A DNA stretch of 64,000 nt from Gloeopeniophorella convolvens (GCA_022496205.1 WTXD01000044.1:1-64000); one strand, 5' to 3'; positions 1 through 11,666 are shown, counted from the first letter of the stretch. Made by a program: numbers and translations. The notes: a model not told the origin generated them from the letters alone.

Positions 1-1
1 A

Positions 2-711
2 GTCATGTACGGGTATACTCCGGACTTCACGATTCCGGTAGGACGAGCAAGCGGCATTCCCCGCTTAGATCACCGTCTGCAAGAGCTGACGCGTGTCCGT
101 AAGGACGCAGAGGCTGCGCTTCGCTTAGTAAGCAGCGCATGACGGGCAAGGAGCAGACACGTAAACCTCGTGACTTCAATGTCGGAGATAAGGTCTGGCT
201 CCAGGCAAAGAACATCAAGATCCACCAGCCTTCCGGAAGCTGGGCCCAAGCAACTCGGCCCTTTCACCGTGAAAGAAAAGCTGTCGATCTAGATTATCGC
301 CTGGATCTCCCCCCTGCCCTCAAGATCCACGATGTATTCCATGTGGATCGCCTCTCGCCTTACAAAGGCAACGAAGTCAACGGCCTAACTCCGCCGCCTC
401 CCGATCCAGTGATCGTGGAAGGAGAAGAAGAGTACGAAGTGGAACGCGTTCTCAACGCAAAGATGTTCCGCAATCAACTCCGATTCCTCGTGCGGTGGAA
501 GGGGTATGGCGAAGGCGAAGACACGTGGGAGCCAGCCAAGAACCTGGAGCACGCCTCGGAAGCTGTACAAGAGTTCTACAGCCGCAATCCGGGCGCGCCT
601 CGCAAGTTGGCTGCGATCTCCTACGCGTCCATGCCATGGCAATCGCCATACAAGTTCACACAGGATCCAAATGTCGAAGACGTGGACGCTCGACCCTGAA
701 GACGGGGGTAA
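2..711 (+). mobile_element. Ty3/gypsy retrotransposon relic: integrase C-terminus plus chromodomain
   Basis: Remnant of the 3' end of a pol gene. Frame 2 encodes the end of the integrase core up to about base 137. The coding sense then jumps to frame 1, where the integrase C-terminal motif FNVGDKVWL begins near base 175, and near 275 the frame slips again around the expected LGPFTVKEKL motif. From about 290 to 699 the reading is continuous: PALKIHDVFHVDRLSPYK, then a chromodomain with FLVRWKGYGEGEDTWEP. Chromodomains in this position are typical of fungal chromoviruses, where they guide integration to modified histones. At least two frameshifts mean this copy cannot make an integrase. The purine-rich run just before base 712 looks like the polypurine tract priming plus-strand synthesis. 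The rest of the element lies off the left edge. Confidence 0.85.
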
Positions 712-1234
712 TGTCACGGACGCGTCTTTTTGAAGGATTCCTGGACCATCTAGCAGGCTTGAGCCTTCACTGCTAGCTGAGTAATCGAAGAAGTGCTAAA
801 AGTACATATTCCACGGGAATTATTTCCTTTGCGTTAGGTGCAGGCTTACGTAAGCTGCACATGACGCACGTGACTCGTCTTGTGACTCGTCCCGTGGGAT
901 ATTAGGGTTAGAATGGGCTGGAAGGGCCTAGAGGCCATGGACTTTGGGTTGTGACGTCATGGTGACGTCAGTAGTCTAGATTGTGCTGCGCATGATGTCA
1001 TCGCTGAGTGAGCATGACGTAGTGTGGGAAACTGGCTTAGTGAGCGTGAGTAAGGTGCATCAGTCAGCACCAAGTCGCTCAGTCAGCAGCTGCGGAGTCG
1101 CTTAGTAAGCGCTCCTCTAGTAGTATATAAACCCATGTAGTTGCGCACTTAGGTCCTCAGACTTTCCTCTTGAGGACCAGGTAAGAGTGCCAACAAAGCC
1201 TCTGTAGTAGTACTACATTCTAATCTTGAGGACC
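712..1234 (+). repeat. 3' LTR of the gypsy relic (right border approximate)
   Basis: It starts with TGTCACGG directly after the purine tract that follows the pol stop, which is the usual LTR position. A TATATAA box at 1124-1130 lies in a promoter-like stretch followed by a CT-rich region. The end is set at a CTACA near 1234 because LTRs run TG...CA, but CA at about 1217 is equally possible. The phrase CTTGAGGACCAG occurs twice near the end (about 1168 and 1223). No second LTR is visible, so a target duplication could not be checked. Confidence 0.6.
952..970. promoter_or_regulatory. Two perfect CRE/ATF palindromes in the LTR U3
   Basis: TGACGTCA occurs at 952-959 and again at 963-970, 11 bp apart start to start, about one helical turn, roughly 160 bp before the LTR TATA box. 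Near-copies (TGATGTCA and TGACGTA-type) follow at about 990-1020. The octamer is the classical site of ATF/CREB bZIP factors, which respond to stress in fungi. A role in element transcription is inferred from position only. Confidence 0.5.
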
Positions 1235-1325
1235 AGCTTTCTACAGTCTTGACTCGTTGCGAGACCTTGCACAAAGGCCTCCAAGTTGCAACACCGCTCC
1301 TGGACAAGTTGGTTGGCGCAAGACT

Positions 1326-2790
1326 TCAGCTCTGCGCGAACGCCTCGTCGGTTGTCTCAAAACAACCTTTCCTTGACCGTACTAGTGTTGTGCGGAGTTG
1401 GAGCTCCCGCCACAGAAGGTTCCCCAAGTCCCTCAGCGAGTTCTTGGTCCTACGCGTCAACGTTTCCGGCTGTTTCCTCTGCGATACTGATACTTCCTGC
1501 ATCTCTGCGAGTTCCACCATATCCGAGTCTTCAAGATTTGCTGCCACGGTAGCATGCGATTGCTCGATATAGGTAATGCCAACTGCTGAGCGTCCCGGGT
1601 TCCTTCCAGCTCGATGAAGCTGCTGGAATAGCGTCTCTGCAGTATCAGGAAGCCCGAAGTTCACCGATATGCGCACATCACGAAGGATATCGACACCCAT
1701 GCCAAATTTGATCGTGGCAATGATCACCTTGAAGTCGGGGTCGTTCACGAAATCTGCAAGCGTTGTTGTATCGGTGCGCCCGTCTTCCGTAGTCCCATTG
1801 TAAAGTCGGATTCGGCGCTTGCGCTCCGCCTCCCCAGCAAGCGTAAGTCGCCAGAGGTACGAGGCCACATCGAGCCCCAGGCTGGCTGTCTTGCAAAAGA
1901 TAACAGCTTTTTCTTCGGAAAAGGCTGCCCATCCGATATCCGGGAATTTACCATCCTTTGGATTGATCCCGTGCCGGAGGGTTCTGAACAAGAGGCGAAC
2001 GTTCGGCCGCACAACCGGGCGTCGAATCGTGAGATAGCTTCGGTCCTGAAAGCCCACCAAGCTCATCAACTTGCGCTGGGCTACTGAGGTGAGTGTTGCC
2101 GTTAGCAGCAAAACCGGGCAGTCCGATTTGATGCGGAGAAACAGAGATGATATTTTTTTGTAGTCTTCTCGGAAGTCTTTGGACCAAGGAACGACAACGT
2201 GCGCTTCATCCACAGCAACGAGCGCGAGCCGCGACTGAACAGCATCGCTCCGAATGACCTTATTGAATTCGGGCTGACCAAGTCGTTCAGGCGACACCAC
2301 AAGTATCTGCCATGCACCCTGCAAGATCTCCTTGTACACGTTTCGGCCAGAATCGACGGCTGCGCGCATGGTATGGCTGTCAAGTGAGATCGCGCGCAGA
2401 CCCATGCGCGTCATCTCTTGCACCTTCCGCACACTAATGTGAGTTTCGCTTTATGGGTGCAGACACGTCACTCACCTGACTTTCCGCCAGAGCTGTCAAC
2501 GGTGTCACATTTATAACCATTGGGCACGGGCGAACAGGAATGTTGTGTGCGTTCAAGCCGGGGCGCTGCGAGAGCAAGCTGTTCAGCAGGAGGTGGAGGT
2601 ACATTGATGCCGTTTTCCCTTCTCCGCAGCCCGCAATGATAAGTTGATTCTTCTTTGCCAGGATGTTCATTGTGGCATCGACTTGCCAATCGCGTGGCCC
2701 GTCTGGCCACTGAGTAGATAAATGATGAGTTAGGATAGTTTTGATATGTAATTTGCATTCTTCAGACTGAATGCTTGATATCCTGGCCAT
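1326..2790 (-). CDS. Short RecQ-like DEAH-box helicase
   Basis: Two exons, 2476-2790 and 1326-2423, give 470 aa. The first-exon frame runs on to a stop inside the intron. Splicing GTGAGT to GAAG joins ...LAESQ to VQEMTRMG in frame. Motif I is GCGEGKT (54-60), motif II is DEAH (177-180), motif III is TAT, and a motif VI-like QLHRAGR closes the second RecA domain. The protein stops soon after that domain. The zinc-binding, RQC and HRDC parts of true RecQ helicases are missing, so it is a two-domain ATPase/translocase core of a kind that has multiplied in mushroom genomes, often beside transposons. Its 3' end lies about 90 bp from the LTR, so the C-terminus may have been altered by that insertion. 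Whether it is active or a repeat-associated relic is open. Confidence 0.75.
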
Positions 2791-4013
2791 ATCTTGAGTG
2801 GTTAATAGGTTTCAAAGTGTAACAAAGGCCAACAGGGCCGTTTAACGAGGAGAATTACTGGATTTGCACAGACAATGGGATCGGACGCGTCCCAAAGACG
2901 CGTCTCGTCATGTGATCATATTATGCTACTGCAATTACACAACGCTGTGGAGTGTGTCCGAGGGTGTCACATGGCTCGTCCAAAACAGGGAATGATGCAC
3001 CGTTCACCAAAACCCCCTAAAATGGATGTAGACTAGGTACTAGTGCGCGGCAACCATGGGGCGGCCCTGAGCCTATCCGTCTTGGGCATCATCAGCGCCG
3101 CAGAAATGCACGCATACGCGGTGTCGGCGTGGTATGGCGTGTCCTTTGCGAGCTCGAGCGCAGGTGCGTGCGATGTCCACCGGCGTCTCGGATGATTACT
3201 GAATCTGTGGCCCTGCAGTCGCCTAGGTGAGATATGGACACAGGTGGCTAATCTCAGAGAGCGACCGATCCCCTAGGTGGATCGTGGTCGGCTGGCCCGG
3301 CGGCCTGGTTCTCGGCTTGTGCTATATTGTCGCGTGCAGGCTCTGTGCCGGTATTGTCTCGTCACTTGTGTTCAACATACATATAGGGTTGTATGAGGGC
3401 TCGTGATTGCATGCGTTTATTGGCCACGGACATCCTGTGTGGCTCACCAATGCTAGTCTTGGTCCGGTCCCTTTCGGTGTGGCAGCGGAGAGCCCACCCC
3501 TGGGTCTGTGATTGCTACGTAAGAGGACCTCTGGTCCTGGCGTCGTGCGGGGCAATCGCCAAGATCTCAGGGAACGTAATTTCCAGGCTCTGGTTCGTTT
3601 GCGGGTGTCAGATTGCTTTGTCTGAGCCTCTGAATCTAGCCTAGGGCTGCAGATAACGCCGCACTATATTATACTAATATAGATGATACAGGAGCAGAGA
3701 CGGAAGCCCCCACACGTACAGACGCTGTGTGCACAAACACTGCGATCACGCCCCCTCGCTTCACACATCCGGCTTTCTTCTAGGCGCACAGAATCATGCG
3801 TACTATGCAGCCGCCCAGGAGTGGCAACATACGACTATCCATCGCTTCCAGATGTCACGTCCGCCGACCCTGTGAGTGCGTCAAGCCTCAAGATCTCGCC
3901 CTCTCTATACTGGCGGCGGCTCATGGCAGGTGATTGCTGAGCAGTGTCTCATATAAGCACACATGGGTGGTCCCTCAACCCTCTCAGAGACCCCCAGACC
4001 TCCTTCCTGAACA
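2791..4013. other. Intergenic, no gene recognised
   Basis: Only short overlapping ORFs without recognisable motifs. ATATAAG at about 3951, some 60 bp before the next ATG, is a plausible core promoter for SDR copy A. Confidence 0.5.
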
Positions 4014-5276
4014 ATGGTAGCAACGAACAAAGTGGCAATCATCACCGGCGCAGCACGCGGCATTGGCCGTGGCATCGCACTCCGCCTCTCCGAGGACGGC
4101 TTCGCCGTTGCTGTCAATGACTTGCCCAACACTCCCGAGCTGGACGAACTCGTGCAGGAGATCGAAGGCCAAGGTCGACGTGCCTTTGCTGTTCCCGCAG
4201 ACGTATCTGTCGAAGGACAAGTCGAGCAGATGATCCGGAAGGTCGTCCAAGAGCTGGGAAGTCTCGATGTGGTATGCCTCTTTTCAACTGTGGCCTGCGC
4301 GTCTTGACATCATGCTATGCAGATGGTCGCGAACGCTGGTATATTCATCGTTGACTCGGTTCTGAGCGGTGAGTCTCACGAATTACTTCGATGTCTTGGT
4401 TTGCTGAGAGTACGCAAGCGACTGCCGAGGATTTCGATCGGCTCATGTCTGTCAATGCTCGAAGCACTCTCCTTTGCTACAAATATGCAGGGAAGCAGAT
4501 GATTGCTCAAGGCCGCGGGGGGAGGATAATCGGTTCTGATAGTTTGGTGGTATCGTCTTGCCTATCGCTAATCCTGAGGTATCAGGAGCGAGTTCAGTGG
4601 CTGGAAAGCAAGGTCGCATGATTCTTTGCGATGCATCCGGATAGCACTCACGTCAACTCCAGTCTCGCAAGCTGTTGCCTCGTATTCTGCGACGAAATTC
4701 GCCATACGCGGCCTCACCCAAGCGGCTGGTGCGTCGTTGTTCTTACCCTACTCAAACACGATTCGACGGAGGCATACCACAGCCCAGGAATTCGGAGCGC
4801 ATGGCATTACTGTAAATGCATACGCCCCAGGCGCAATCAATACACGCATGCGTTGGTTTTGTTTCACATCTCCATTCAGGAGAAGACCCTGTTTCCTCTG
4901 ATCTTGCTTCACAGTAAACGACTTCAATACTTTTCATGCTGAGAAGCTCGGTCCAAATGCGGCAGCTGCTGTGAGCGCCCGTTACTGGCCAGTATACTAT
5001 GCGGTTACAATGCAACGGTCCTAGGTAGCCGCAACCGCCCCGATTGGGCGCATGGGAACCCCTGAAGACATCGCTGGGCTTGTCTCTTATATCGCTTCTG
5101 AGAAGTCGAGCTTTATCACTGGTGAGTATCAGGACGCATAATACCTGTATTCCCTGACTGACATCCCATGCGCATGAAGGCCAGAGTGTACGTGCAGGGG
5201 TCTTAAGTTTTGACTCCCAGATCCGCGATTGACTAAATCATAGTTGTCAATCAATGGAGGCCTATACTTTGACTAG
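4014..5276 (+). CDS. SDR copy A: diacetyl/butanediol-dehydrogenase-like short-chain reductase
   Basis: Ten exons: 4014-4271, 4323-4368, 4419-4532, 4586-4612, 4663-4728, 4783-4851, 4915-4970, 5025-5121, 5180-5187 and 5244-5276, giving 257 aa. Every junction keeps frame. The cofactor motif TGAARGIG is at 11-18, NAG follows exon 2, the catalytic Asn is about N114, the catalytic Ser is S142 or S143, and Y156-x3-K160 complete the tetrad. NAYAPG and a terminal SINGG are typical of classical SDRs related to acetoin/diacetyl reductase and meso-butanediol dehydrogenase. They use NAD(P)H to reduce small carbonyls in the cytosol. The true substrate cannot be told from sequence. Exon 9 is only 8 bp. Copies B, C and D share exon lengths almost base for base, so this is a local gene family. 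No targeting signal was seen. Confidence 0.88.
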
Positions 5277-5849
5277 CCAACAAGTGCATTCCAGTGAGCA
5301 GCTGTCTCACATTCCAGATATACACCACACATTGCGTGCTGGTGTCTGCTTAGTGGACGGCGTCCAATGTCGAACACCCGAACCACGAACGTTGATCGAA
5401 GGATGCTATGGAGGACTCTACCTCTGTGATGATGCTGAGTGGCCGCGATGCCACTAAAGTACTAATGCTCTCAACATGATATCTGTATGTAGTGCCAGTT
5501 TTGATGTGCGATATGTGGGCTTCAAAAAGAAAGTCTGAGCCGGATACTGCACAATTGAGTTGAACGAGTTTGTTTGGCGGCCGGGGCGGGCGGCAGCTGA
5601 CCGCCCCGTGGAAACTCGCGTCTAATGCCGCTGACATAATTGTGCGTGCGCCTGGCACGTGGACTTGAAGGGTTGATGACATCAACGGGCCGTGCTTCCT
5701 TTGCCTTCGCCGGCACTACGCTATTCCAGCATGACGTCGTGGACCTGGCTTTATCGACTGAAATACCTCATGCGCCTTGGAACGGAGGCCCATCGTGGTC
5801 GTGAACGAACTACACCTTGCATCCCTGCAGCAAACAACGCCGCACTACC
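5277..5849. other. Spacer between SDR copies A and B
   Basis: No coding potential recognised. It holds the 3' region of copy A and the promoter of copy B. Confidence 0.5.
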
Positions 5850-7116
5850 ATGCCACAGGACACAAAGGTCGCTCTCGTAACTGGCGCAGCTCGCGGTATT
5901 GGGCGCGCAATCGCCCTTCAGCTTGCCCAAGATGGTTTGACGTTGCAGTCAACGACTTGCCGGACACCCCCGAGCTAGACCAGCTCGCGAAGGAGATAGA
6001 GCAGAAAGGACAACGTTCATTTGCGGTCCCTGCGGACGTTTCCCTTGAGCCGCAGGTCGAGAAGATGATCCAAGATGTGGTACAAGAGCTAGGGAGCCTT
6101 GACGTGGTTCATCATTCATTGCTAGTCGCAAAATATGGCTCTGATTGTCGCTGATAGATGGTCGCCAATGCTGGCATCATCATATACGAGTCGGTCCTAG
6201 AAGGCGAGTTGACCGGCCGCGCATATGCTGACCTTGGCCTCAACCCAGAGCGGTTTAGGTACCGTCGAGAATTTCGACCGTCTGATGGCTGTCAACGCTC
6301 GCAGCACAATGCTCTGCTACAAACATGCCGGGAAGCAAATGATTGCTCAAAGCCGCGGAGGCCGAATAATCGGTATCGTGGTCCACTCCAACCGTCACTG
6401 GCACGGCATAGTAAATATCCTGTACCAGGCGCGTGCTCGACAGCTGGGAAGCAAGGTAGTTACGTGCCTCCGAGTCGCAATATAGGGGAACTGACTTGTT
6501 GATCACAGGGAGTAACATCCTTTCTTCATATTCTGCTAGTAAATTCGCCATCCGCGGCCTGACCCACGCTGCGGGTGTGTCCCCAGTTGTCATCCTGTCA
6601 TCTGTCACAGATCAACTTGACCCTTCTATCGTAGCTCGCGAATTGGGAAAGTACGGTATCACAGTGAACGCCTACGCACCTGGCGCGACAGATACGCGCT
6701 TCCGTTAGTTGAAACATCCTTGTCACGACGCTCCAGCTCATGGTCGCGTCGAACAGTCGATGGCTTGAAGACTCTGCCTCAAGACAAGATCGGAAGCACC
6801 GCTGTAGGTCTCTTCGAACTTGTGTAGCCACTGCGACCACCCTGAACTTGAGTATTCAGCTTGCTTCGAACAACCCGATGCAGCGTCTTGGGCAGCCCGA
6901 GGATATTGCCGGCCTTGTATCGTACATTGCCTCCGACAGATCGAGTTTTGTCACTGGTGCGCGAAGCCTGTCTCATTGCTCCACCTGGGTATTAATCAGG
7001 CCGCCTCATCTTCTTCACAATCGAAGGCCAGGCCGTATGTCTCACTTCTCCTAGTCTTAATGAATCGTCTGACACTTTCGCAGCTCTCCATCAATGGGGG
7101 CTTCTTCTGCGATTGA
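5850..7116 (+). pseudogene. SDR copy B: full-length, broken by a 1-bp deletion in exon 1
   Basis: All ten exons of copy A are recognisable: 5850-6106, 6158-6203, 6259-6372, 6429-6455, 6509-6574, 6635-6703, 6757-6803, 6860-6956, 7027-7034 and 7084-7116. Their lengths equal those of copy A except exon 1 (257 instead of 258 bp) and exon 7 (47 instead of 56, still in frame). The missing base lies at about 5935-5939. Upstream the frame reads TGAARGIG; downstream VAVNDLP lies in another frame. Intron 2 begins with GC instead of GT. Everything after exon 1 is open, including YSASK and the ending SINGG. The break is therefore recent or a sequencing error. If the base were present in the living genome this would be a normal SDR of about 254 aa. 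Confidence 0.8.
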
Positions 7117-8024
7117 ATCGTGTCGGACAGGAGTCCATAAATACATATCCATGTCACCCACAAAGACTTTCCGAGAATACCAACAGTCTCAGTGTTCCTC
7201 CTTTGTCTTTTCAAGTCGGAGTAGGGGCTCTCGCCGACAAATAAGTTTCCCTGTCGCGGGCACATCGAACACCAGGGCTTCAGCGCTCAGCCTCTGTGCG
7301 GGTCATCCATCCCGGGCGGACTTCAATTTCCGCCGCTTGCGTTGACGAGTCACCTTCCTGGGAATAGGCAGGAATGTTGGAGATATGTTCGATAGGTTTG
7401 CGCGCTGGTGCGCTGCTGATGTCGATCAGGCCCCGATGTCTCCCCAAGGCATCGACAAGAGAGCTGCCGCCCTGACCGCTGCGTGTCCCCTGCATCCGGT
7501 GCCGATGTTCCCTAGTACGTTCTGATTTCTCTAGCACGGTGCTTGAACGGTTCCGTGAGAGCCAATTGACTGCGGACCGCACATCGTGACCTCCCCATGA
7601 GAAAGATGCGGGCTCTACGAAGTGCTGTCTTCCAACCAGCCCCGCCGCTGGTGGAAAGAGGTGGAGAGCCGGCCCATCCGCTTCGGAACCACGAACCATC
7701 GGCGTTAAGGACCGTCGCGAGCTATCTCTCCCTATGCCGGCTATGATTAGTGATCTCGTCGATACGCTTACGCCCAAGACTTAGCCGTTCAGTTTCGTCA
7801 ACTATCGGCTAAGCTCCTGATCACACTGGCGTCTTCCTTGACTTCTCGGCGTAGTGCACTGGGATCAGCTAGCCGCAATATTGACAAATCCAGAATCATG
7901 ACTGCCATCTGACCGGGACCGCGCCTGCTTTAAGAGCCGATAGCATTTGCCTCCGCGCCTCGGCACAACGTAGCCACCGCAGGTACTTGGGCCCTTTCCC
8001 CAGACATTCTTCTGTCCATCGACC
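7117..8024. other. Spacer between SDR copies B and C
   Basis: A 165-codon minus-strand ORF (7280-7777) has no recognisable domain, and I do not support it as a gene. Otherwise nothing seen. Confidence 0.45.
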
Positions 8025-9343
8025 ATGACATCCTCATCTGCATCTTCATCATCCCCGGCCAAGGGTGTCGCCCTGGTCACGGGCGCTGCCCGCGGCATCG
8101 GTCGCACCATTGCTTTGCGGCTTGCGGACGACGGGTATGACGTCGCGGTGAACGATCTGCCCACCACGCCCGACCTCGACGAGGTCGTGCGCGCGATCGA
8201 AGGCAAGGGCCGCCGCGCGCTCGCCGCGCCTGCAGATGTCTCGCAGGAGGCGGAGGTCGCGGAGATGGTCCAACGCGCCGTGGACGCGCTCGGCGGCCTG
8301 GACGTCGTGCGTTTGTTTCCTTGACACGGCCTTTCTGCGCTGATAGTGCGGGTGCGATGCACAGATGGTGGCGAACGCGGGCATGGTGATCGTCGAGTCG
8401 TTCTTCGACAGTGCGTGCGCGATCGAGGAGCCTTCGCTCGCGGATCGGCTCATGTGGCGGCCGGCGCAGCTTCGGCCGCAGCGTTCGACAAACAGTTTGC
8501 GGTAAATGTGCGCGGCGTGATGCTCTGCTACAAGTACGCAGCGAAGCAGATGGTCGCGCAGGGCCGGGGCGGCCGCATCATCGGTACGCCAGCATCTTCG
8601 TTTAGAAATACACACGCTCTCATCGCTGTCGACGACACAGGGGCATCCTCCATGGCCGGCAAGCGAGGTGCGACGTCGTTATGCTCTCATGGTGAAGGAT
8701 ATCGCTAAGACGAAACCAGGCGCTGAGCCACTTCTCGCGTACTCGGGGACGAAGTTCGCAGTCCGCGGTATGACACAAGCGGCAGGTGCGTAGGAGCCAA
8801 AGCGCACTTTTGAGGATCATGTTGCGGCGTCGGATCCGACTTACGTCGCGTCACAGCGACGGCACTGGGTAAACACGGCATCACGGTGAACGCATACGCG
8901 CCTGGGGCCATTGAGACCCAACTTCGTTAGTGAACCGGACCCTGCCTGACTAGTCGCTTTGCTGAGGCTCTGGTCGGGCATAGTTGATGTATTCGACGAC
9001 TTTCTGGAGCCTCTGGGAGGACCCCGAGCCGGGCGCAACGGGGTTCGTCCCTCCGAGTCGCGTTGTGCGGTCGGCACATCACCCAGCTCACGTTTCATGG
9101 ACACAGTTCTTGAATCAGACGCCCGTCGGCCGCATTGGGGAGCCCGAAGAGGTTGCCTCTCTGGTGTCCTACCTGGTGTCCAAAGAGGCAGGCTTCGTGA
9201 CAGGTGTGTTGCGCAACTTTTCATGAAGTAGGTATTTGCTGACCCATGGAACCAGGCCAAACGGTGCGTTGGTTAATCCTTGATCCCGGCCAGGGATTGA
9301 CCGAAGGTAGATCTCAATTAATGGGGGCGCTTATTTCGATTGA
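8025..9343 (+). CDS. SDR copy C: short-chain dehydrogenase/reductase
   Basis: Ten exons: 8025-8306, 8365-8410, 8470-8583, 8641-8667, 8720-8785, 8857-8925, 8984-9042, 9107-9203, 9256-9263 and 9311-9343, giving 266 aa. Exon lengths 46, 114, 27, 66, 69, 97, 8 and 33 match copies A and B exactly. The start is ATG 8025, giving a Ser-rich leader about 8 residues longer than in copy A before TGAARGIG. The catalytic pair is Y164-x3-K168 in AYSGTK, and NAYAPG and SINGGAYFD are kept. GC content is visibly higher than in A and B, especially in exon 1, so C is an older or differently evolving duplicate. The role is as for copy A: reduction of small carbonyls with NAD(P)H. The substrate is unknown. Confidence 0.87.
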
Positions 9344-9751
9344 ATGGTGCGAATGCGGAAGTCTCTGTATACTCTGTACTTGTTGATATACTGGATGTAT
9401 TTCAATCTCAAGAATGTGTGATTATGGAAGGTACAACTTGAACCTGAGTGCAGGGAACAAACCACAAGGGGCCGAGACGGTCGTGGGGAACGGCCATCGC
9501 GGAGCGCTCCGGGGACTCGCCAACCGATACTGGCAAGACGCACGAACGCACAATATCGTACGGAATGGTCTCATGCGGACTTAGGCCGGCGAAAAGCCAG
9601 GATGCGGGGCTGAGACCAAGGAATGATTGGCCGACGCCCGGCTTTATATGTTTTGCATTGAAATAGTGTAGAAACTGCAAAGTCATTGCGAATACTCACG
9701 TGCATACAAGCCTGTACTACCTTGCCACGCACGACTCTCCGGTCTCGCTGT
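9344..9751. other. Convergent spacer between SDR copy C and SDH2
   Basis: AT-richer 3' flanks of two convergent genes. No gene seen. Confidence 0.5.
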
Positions 9752-10790
9752 CTAGTCTGCTGCGAGGCTCAACTTGATCTGCGCAATAGCAGCGGCAGGA
9801 TTCAGACCCTTCGGGCATGTTCGGGCGCCTGAGTAGGGGGGCGAGGTGTCAGCACACAAAGCACGAGAAGACAAGCCATCGGACGCACAGTTGAAGATGG
9901 TATGGCAACGGTACAAGCTCATCTCGTTCTGAAGCTTCTCCTTACGGTGAGCCTGGTACGAATCGCGCGAATCGGCGATCCAGCGGTACGCCTGCATAAG
10001 GGTAGCCGGGCCGAGGTACTCGTCCTGGTTCCACCAGTACGAGGGGCACGAAGTGGAACAGCAGGCACAGAGAATGCACTCGTAGAGACCGTCGAGCTTC
10101 TTGCGGTCCTCGGGGGACTGGAGGAACTCGCCGTGCTCAGGAGGGTTATCGTTCTGGAGGTAGGGTTCGATGGACTTGTACTGCTTGTAGAATAGAGTGA
10201 GGTCGGGAACGAGGTCCTTCACAATGTACACTGAAATTCGCGCGTGAGGGAGGAACAAGGTAAGGAATTGTGAGGACTTACTGTGAGGCAGGGGGTAGAT
10301 CTTGCTGTCCTTACTCTCATTGCGGTCGATACGGCAAAGGCAGGCAAGTGTGTTCTGGCCATTGATATTCATGGCACAGGAGCCACAGATACCTTCACGG
10401 CATGAGCGACGGAAAGTGAGTGTTGGATCGACTTCATTCTTGATTTTGATCAGGGCGTCAAGGACCTGCGCGGGGTCAGACGCACGTCTAGCCAGGGGCG
10501 AGGGTGACAAGACGGACCATGGGACCGCACTCATTGAGATTGATGATGTACGATTGAAGCTCTGGCTTTTTGTCAGGCTCATCCGGATTCTGAATGAACC
10601 CAAGGCGTGAGCGAGCAAATGTATGCGGTGCGGAGAAACAGACCCAGCGGTAGATCTTGAACTCCTTGTTGAGAGGCTTGACCTCGGTGGGCACGGCCTG
10701 CCTGGAGACGGAAGAGGAGGCGAAGGAGCGTAGCGCAGAAGCGCGAAGAGGCAGAGGCTTGGCGACGCCACGGGCGACGGTGGCGAGCAT
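9752..10790 (-). CDS. SDH2: Succinate dehydrogenase iron-sulfur subunit (complex II)
   Basis: Five exons: 10644-10790, 10518-10589, 10282-10465, 9889-10230 and 9752-9828, giving 273 aa. The N-terminus, rich in Arg, Ala and Ser and lacking acids, is a mitochondrial targeting sequence. The 2Fe-2S cluster is ligated by C95, C100, C103 and C115 (motif [10 protein letters not shown]). The C186-x2-C189-x2-C192-x3-C196-P motif and a later TCPKG supply the 4Fe-4S and 3Fe-4S clusters. The subunit carries electrons from the flavoprotein to ubiquinone at the inner mitochondrial membrane. Ser in [13 protein letters not shown] and the Trp pair match the ubiquinone-site region of the family. The length is typical. 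The gene lies on the opposite strand inside the SDR array and fires divergently from copy D. Confidence 0.96.
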
Positions 10791-11666
10791 TTGTGCAGCT
10801 GGTTGCGGAGAGAGAAGCGGGCCTGGCGCGGTCGTCGTTGACGCGGGGTCGCTGTCGCGTGAATCCGGCTCGGCCCGTTCCGCCAACCTCCGACCCAATC
10901 ACACGCTTCCTTTTTCACCCCCCCTCCGATAATTCCGAGCCCTGTCTGGCCTTGTGACGCCTCCTGTGCGCTCCTGCGCGCTACTTCGAACGACATTTGA
11001 CTCCTCTGCCACCTCTACTAGGGTGCTGTGCTCTGAGAAGACAACATACCGCAATCTAGACCGCATTATTGGTACCACGTTACGTACGTGACTGTCGTGG
11101 TCGATGGGAGATTCTGCGCCGCAAACGGTGCACAGCGAGGCACAGCGCCGCAAGGCGCCGCAATGGGGTGCATTCGGAGTTCTCTTCCTTCACGAACGAG
11201 GGGTTCACGAGATCAGCCTACAAATACTGTCCAGATCCTTCGAGCCTGCTTTGGGACGGGCAGAACAGCTGGAGCCGATGTCCATATACACATATCTTGT
11301 TCGTGCCTGCGCCCGAGACTCGTCCGCTGTCTCTGCATCACCAAATTTCCACGCCAACGCCACCTCGCTCCTAACCCGGGCCATAGACTAGTATCCCTCT
11401 ATCAAATTTCATGTACCCCTCCCCTGTTATCTGGTGCTTCCCAGCTGGAATTATCCTTGCGCCTGGAAACTGGTTGACATCGGTCCCTATTCGTGCTCGC
11501 CGACGCTCGGGACAGTACATGATGATGCAGCGTACTCGGCCCGTCCCCACTGTGAACATGAAGCCATCGCGCCTTCCACGACCTCCAAGCGCCCTGCTCC
11601 TCGTATCGCCTTAAGTAGCCATCCTAGTTGGCATCGCCCATACCCTTCCTTCTCTTTCTGCATAAA
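10791..11666. other. Divergent promoter region between SDH2 and SDR copy D
   Basis: No ORF with recognisable content. It should hold both promoters. Confidence 0.5.

Noticed and set aside
7280..7777. 165-codon minus-strand ORF between SDR copies B and C
   Set aside because: No recognisable domain, odd composition, and it lies in the 3' flank and promoter region of two SDR genes.
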